From contig JAJYTL010000116.1 of NCBI GenBank assembly GCA_021793055.1, positions 1-8,913 on the forward strand: a stretch of DNA of 8,913 bases, in the 5' to 3' direction. Numbering within the stretch: the stretch's first letter is position 1; each line of letters starts with the position of its first letter. This document shows, in pieces, positions 6,338 to 8,913 of the stretch. The notes below the pieces were generated by a model. The model did no database searches, had not been told where the DNA came from, and saw only the letters and a list, made by a program, of their open reading frames with translations. The stretch is from Pseudomonadota bacterium. GTDB lineage: Bacteria > Pseudomonadota > Alphaproteobacteria > Ferrovibrionales > Ferrovibrionaceae. The translations under genes were made by a program, and so were the position numbers.

Positions 6338-7147
6338 ATGAGCGAGCGTTACCAATCCTACACGCGCATTTCCTTCGACCGACCGGCGAACCGGGTCTTG
6401 CGCATGACCTTGAACCGGCCGGAGAGACTGAACGCGCTCGACGCGGTCGGGCACAAGGAATTGACCGAGGTGTGGCGCGAGATCGACGCCGATCCGGACA
6501 TCAGCGCGGTGATCCTACGCGGCGCAGGCAAGGCGTTCTCCGCCGGCGGCGACTTCGACATGATCGAGAAGAACATGACCGACTACCAGGCGCTTTGCCG
6601 CACCTGGAAGGAGGCGCGCGACCTAGTCTACAACATCATCAACTGCTCGAAGCCGATCGTCTCGGCGATCCACGGCTCGGCGGTCGGCGCCGGTCTGGTC
6701 GCGGCGATGCTCGCCGACGTGTCGATCGCGGCGAAGACCGCCCGCATCATCGACGGCCACACGCGGCTTGGCGTTGCCGCCGGCGATCACGCGGTCATTC
6801 TGTGGCCGCTCCTTTGCGGCATGGCCAAGGCCAAGTACTACCTGCTGCTGTGCGAGCCGGTGAACGGTGAGGAGGCGGAGCGCCTCGGCCTGGTCTCGCT
6901 CGCGGTCGAGGAGGCGGAGCTTCAGGACAAGGCGCTGGAGATCGCCGGGCGTCTCGTCGCCGGTCCGCCGAGCGCCATCCGCTGGACCAAATATGCGCTG
7001 AACAACTGGCTGCGCATGGCCGGGCCGACCTTCGACGCCTCGCTTGCGCTTGAGATGATCGGCTTCACCGGGCCCGAGCCGCGCGAGGGCCTGGCGGCGC
7101 ACCGCGAGAAGCGGAAGCCTAATTTCGATCCGACTTCGCCGCTGTGA
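6338..7147 (+). CDS. Enoyl-CoA hydratase/isomerase (crotonase) family protein lacking classical catalytic Glu residues
   Basis: A 269-residue crotonase-fold protein, a cytosolic acyl-CoA enzyme by family. Seen: VLRMTLNRPERLNALD (20-35), the family opening; GAGKAFSAGGDF (62-73), the first oxyanion-hole segment around Gly70-Gly71; HGSAVGAG (112-119), the second with Gly117; and a normal C-terminal part ending GLAAHREKRKPNF. Where hydratases have the two active glutamates (Glu144 and Glu164 in the rat enzyme), my by-eye alignment gives His141 in GHTRLG and Tyr167 in AKAKYYLL, and GAGG is replaced by AAGDHA. CoA binding and the oxyanion hole seem intact, but simple enoyl-CoA hydration is doubtful. 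It may be an isomerase, hydrolase, lyase or other member of a distinct subgroup. It is alone on this strand between ndk and the MFS gene, with a thiolase nearby. Confidence 0.88.
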   Translation: MSERYQSYTRISFDRPANRVLRMTLNRPERLNALDAVGHKELTEVWREIDADPDISAVILRGAGKAFSAGGDFDMIEKNMTDYQALCRTWKEARDLVYNIINCSKPIVSAIHGSAVGAGLVAAMLADVSIAAKTARIIDGHTRLGVAAGDHAVILWPLLCGMAKAKYYLLLCEPVNGEEAERLGLVSLAVEEAELQDKALEIAGRLVAGPPSAIRWTKYALNNWLRMAGPTFDASLALEMIGFTGPEPREGLAAHREKRKPNFDPTSPL

Positions 7148-7166
7148 TCGCGACGGCGGGGCTCTG

Positions 7167-7213
7167 GCGCACGATGGTTTTGGGTCGCACGACCCACAAC
7201 CATATCCGTGCGC
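7167..7213 (+). repeat. Palindromic repeat, family A copy 2
   Basis: A 47-bp imperfect palindrome with outer arms GCGCACG and CGTGCGC and core GGGTCG-CA-CGACCC, starting 19 bases after the crotonase stop. It shares the exact 20-base run CGCACGATGGTTTTGGGTCG with copy 3 at 7281-7300. After the palindrome comes a tail, GTCCAATGAGTCGG, also found after copy 3. Confidence 0.9.
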
Positions 7214-7224
7214 TGGTCCAATGA

Positions 7225-7281
7225 GTCGGAGCATGATCTTGTGCGCAAAGTGGCCTCCACTTTTCGGGATCATGCTCGGAC
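7225..7281. repeat. Palindromic repeat B (RIME-like)
   Basis: Outer arms of 14 bases, 7225-7238 and 7268-7281, pair with one mismatch around GAGCATGATC/GATCATGCTC. A nested perfect stem AAAGTGG (7247-7253) and CCACTTT (7257-7263) has a 3-base loop. From memory, the sequence CCACTTTTCGGGATCATGC resembles palindromes common between genes of Rhizobiales and related alphaproteobacteria (RIME-type mosaic elements); this has not been searched. Confidence 0.8.
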
Positions 7282-7356
7282 GCACGATGGTTTTGGGTCG
7301 TTCGGGCCCAAAACCATGTCCGTGCGCCAGCCCAATGGGTCGGCGCCTGATCTAGC
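7281..7356 (+). repeat. Palindromic repeat, family A copy 3, with truncated B arm
   Basis: A palindrome with arms CGCACG (7281-7286) and CGTGCG (7321-7326) and inner perfect arms ATGGTTTTGGG (7287-7297) and CCCAAAACCAT (7307-7317). It is followed by a copy of the copy-2 tail and by TCGGCGCCTGATCTAG, which matches the left arm of repeat B (TCGGAGCATGATCTTG) and then breaks off. The MFS stop codon (CTA on the plus strand, 7352-7354) lies inside this last piece. Confidence 0.85.
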
Positions 7357-8602
7357 GCCGGCCGGAGGCGAGCTTGACCGCTTCCGGCCGCGCCCTGAGC
7401 CGCGTCATGGCGACGATGCCGAGTATCGGGCCGACGGCGAGCGGCATGAAAGCGTAGCGCCAGCCGATCCGGTGCACCAGGGGCGGCAGCAGGTGGACCG
7501 CGCCCAAGGTGACGAGAAAGCCGACGCAGGTCTGCACCGTCAGCATGGTGCCGACGATCTCGGGTTGCGACAGTTCCGCGATACTGGCCGAGAATTGCGC
7601 CGAATCGGCGATCACCGTGATGCCCCAGACGAAGGCGAGCGCCAGCACCGCCCAGGGGTTCGAGCCGAACAGGAAGCCGATCGAGAGCGAGCAGGCGGCG
7701 CTCGCGGCCATTGCCCAGGCGGTGAGCCGGGTGCGGCCGATGCGGTCGGCGATCAGCCCGCCACCGACGCAGCCGATGGCGCCACCGACGCCGATGGCGG
7801 CGAAGGCGGCAAGCGGCGCCCAGAACGCGGCGCGCGGCCCGAGCGTCGCCTGATAACTCGCGGCGATGAAGGCGCCGAGCCAGGTCCACATGCCGAACAG
7901 TTCCCAATTGTGGCCGTAATAGGCGAAATTGGCGAGACGGAGCGCCTTGTCCCGCCAGGCGAGCAGAACGAAGCGCGGGTTGAACGGCGGCATCCGCCTG
8001 TGATTCGGCCCGAGCGCGACGAATTCCACCAGGACCGCGGCGGCGAAGGCGAGGCCCGAAGTCAGGGCGATGGTGGCGCGCCAATCGGCGCCGCCGAAGG
8101 CGTCGAGAAGATGCGGCGCGGCGGTGCCGAACGTCAGCGCGCCGATGAGCAGGCCGAGCAACAGGCCCATGTCGCTGCGGCCGCCGTCGCGGCTGCCGTT
8201 TCGGGCCCAGGTCGCCGCCATCTTGACGCCGATCGGATAGATGCCGGCGACCGTGGCGCCGGTGATGAAACGGCAGGCGATGGCGGCGGGTAAGGCGGGA
8301 TCGATCCAGAGCAGAAGCAGGTTGCTGGCACCCGCGATCACCGCCGAGGCAGAGAAGAAGCGCCGCGGATTGAGCCGGTCGGCGAGGCCGAAAACGGCGC
8401 TGACCATGGTGCCGAGGACATAGCCGAGCAGCACGCTCGAAGTGAGCAGCGACTGGTCGAGCCCCGAGAGGCGATAGCGGGCGACGAGTTGGGGCAGGAT
8501 GCCGGCCGCGGAAAACCACGTGCTCAGCGCGCCGACGGTGCAGAGCGAAAGCAGGACAAGGGCCGCCGGCTTGCTGGCGGCGCGCGGCCGGTTCAGGCGC
8601 AA
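7352..8602 (-). CDS. MFS transporter
   Basis: A 416-residue inner-membrane carrier of the major facilitator superfamily; the substrate cannot be read from the sequence. Seen: about 12 hydrophobic segments in two halves, with a more polar middle around residues 199-222. The loop after helix 2 carries FGLADRLNPRRFF (71-83), a form of MFS motif A (Asp75, Arg76), and the matching loop in the second half is GGLIADRIGRTRL (281-293). RFITGATVAGIYPIGVKMAATW (111-132) resembles helix 4-5 of sugar/organic-acid carriers. The TTG at 8602 is the only start that keeps the first helix; GGAG lies ten bases upstream. The C-terminus ends RPEAVKLASGRR, and its stop codon lies in repeat-derived sequence, so the original end may have been altered. 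The gene follows a thiolase on the same strand, but 112 bases with hairpins separate them. Confidence 0.88.
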   Translation of the reverse strand: MRLNRPRAASKPAALVLLSLCTVGALSTWFSAAGILPQLVARYRLSGLDQSLLTSSVLLGYVLGTMVSAVFGLADRLNPRRFFSASAVIAGASNLLLLWIDPALPAAIACRFITGATVAGIYPIGVKMAATWARNGSRDGGRSDMGLLLGLLIGALTFGTAAPHLLDAFGGADWRATIALTSGLAFAAAVLVEFVALGPNHRRMPPFNPRFVLLAWRDKALRLANFAYYGHNWELFGMWTWLGAFIAASYQATLGPRAAFWAPLAAFAAIGVGGAIGCVGGGLIADRIGRTRLTAWAMAASAACSLSIGFLFGSNPWAVLALAFVWGITVIADSAQFSASIAELSQPEIVGTMLTVQTCVGFLVTLGAVHLLPPLVHRIGWRYAFMPLAVGPILGIVAMTRLRARPEAVKLASGRR

Positions 8603-8632
8603 GGTCCGGCCGCTCCGCGACGCGGGGCGGGG

Positions 8633-8652
8633 CGCTCTCCGGCGCGAGAGCG
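8633..8652. other. Stem-loop just upstream of the MFS gene
   Basis: CGCTCTC (8633-8639) pairs with GAGAGCG (8646-8652) around a 6-base loop, 31 bases before the MFS TTG. It would lie in the MFS leader if transcription enters from the thiolase side. Function unknown. Confidence 0.3.
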
Positions 8653-8659
8653 GCCGGCG

Positions 8660-8700
8660 GCGAAGGCCGCGCGCATCGTCGACGGCGGCGCGGCCTTCGC
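8660..8700 (-). terminator. Strong hairpin after the thiolase gene (possible terminator)
   Basis: GCGAAGGCCGCGC (8660-8672) and GCGCGGCCTTCGC (8688-8700) are a perfect 13-bp inverted repeat with a 15-base loop that itself contains the palindrome CGTCGACG. It starts 15 bases after the thiolase stop. No T-run follows on the minus strand, so it may stabilise or partly terminate the thiolase transcript rather than act as a classical terminator. Confidence 0.5.
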
Positions 8701-8714
8701 TTGGTTCGGCTTGC

Positions 8715-8913
8715 TCAGGCGACCTCGAACAGGCCGGCGGCGCCCATGCCGCCGCCGACGCACATGGTGCAGACGACGTATTTCGCGCCGCGCCGCTTGC
8801 CCTCGATCAGCGCGTGTCCGACCATGCGCGCGCCGCTCATGCCATAGGGGTGGCCGATCGAGATGGCGCCGCCGTTGACATTGAGCTTCTCCATCGGGAT
8901 GCCGAGCCAGATC
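8715..8913 (-). CDS. Thiolase (acetyl-CoA C-acyltransferase), C-terminal part only
   Basis: The last 65 codons and TGA stop of a gene that enters from the right edge. The translated part reads ...GIPMEKLNVNGGAISIGHPYG and so on to ...AAGLFEVA. GGAISIGHPYG contains the active-site histidine of thiolases, and CVGGGMG near the C-terminus contains the second, proton-transferring cysteine; the nucleophilic cysteine lies outside the window. The enzyme cleaves 3-ketoacyl-CoA with CoA or condenses two acetyl-CoA units. The fragment alone cannot tell a degradative (FadA-type) from a biosynthetic (PhaA-type) enzyme. With the crotonase at 6338 and the SDR it fits acyl-CoA metabolism. Confidence 0.95.
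   Translation of the reverse strand, partial: IWLGIPMEKLNVNGGAISIGHPYGMSGARMVGHALIEGKRRGAKYVVCTMCVGGGMGAAGLFEVA

Noticed and set aside
7167..7356. CRISPR-like or toxin-antitoxin-like reading of the repeat array
   Set aside because: The units are palindromic mosaics with no regular spacers, there are no cas genes, and no small ORF pair is present.
7208..8293. Long plus-strand open frame (361 codons) opposite the MFS gene
   Set aside because: It starts inside the repeat array and is antisense to a well-supported membrane protein. Its highly charged, low-complexity product has no recognisable domain.
7119..8519. Long minus-strand open frame (466 codons) over MFS and the repeats
   Set aside because: It is a shifted frame of the MFS gene giving an Arg-rich product without membrane segments, and it translates the palindromes.
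1..8913. An undescribed multi-gene defence or biosynthetic system
   Set aside because: All intact genes belong to familiar families in plausible housekeeping or acyl-CoA contexts. There is no cluster of unknown genes, no composition shift that I can see, and no mobile-element gene.

Overview
The window is high-GC DNA from an alphaproteobacterium. Three things suggest this: HdaA lies in one gene string with an AI-2E-family permease and a DUF2066 protein, divergent from purM-purN; start codons include GTG and TTG; and the intergenic palindromic repeats look like the mosaic repeats known from Rhizobiales and relatives. The order cannot be fixed from sequence alone. Nearly all of it is ordinary chromosome. 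There is no tRNA, rRNA, CRISPR array, transposase or phage gene, and I found no convincing new multi-gene system.

Left part (1-3750, minus strand): a tightly coupled operon reads right to left as DUF2066 secreted protein, AI-2E-family permease, HdaA (regulatory inactivator of DnaA) and an atypical short-chain dehydrogenase. The genes overlap by one or four bases, except that a possible 18-codon ORF bridges DUF2066 and the permease. The dehydrogenase lacks the YxxxK catalytic pair. It also appears to carry a one-base deletion just before its conserved C-terminal GQNLL motif, at the window edge.

Middle (3750-6097): a 65-bp divergent promoter region leads to purM and purN (plus strand, 13-bp overlap), the AIR synthetase and GAR transformylase of purine synthesis. 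Convergent to purN is ndk (minus strand), which completes nucleotide triphosphate synthesis. The purN/ndk junction holds a 20-bp perfect GC palindrome, a second stem-loop and a 48-bp imperfect palindrome that touches the ndk stop codon.

Right part (6098-8913): a 240-bp divergent region carries a good ndk promoter and the leader of a crotonase-family (enoyl-CoA hydratase/isomerase-like) gene, whose protein lacks the two classical catalytic glutamates. That gene converges on an MFS transporter gene (minus strand). Their junction is a 190-bp mosaic of palindromes: two more copies of the purN/ndk repeat around a second palindrome. The mosaic supplies the MFS stop codon. Upstream of the MFS gene, after a 112-bp gap with two hairpins, is the 3' end of a thiolase gene (minus strand). 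Crotonase plus thiolase suggests acyl-CoA metabolism here.

The main point of interest is the repeat family. Three copies lie in the only two convergent junctions of the window and none in the divergent ones.
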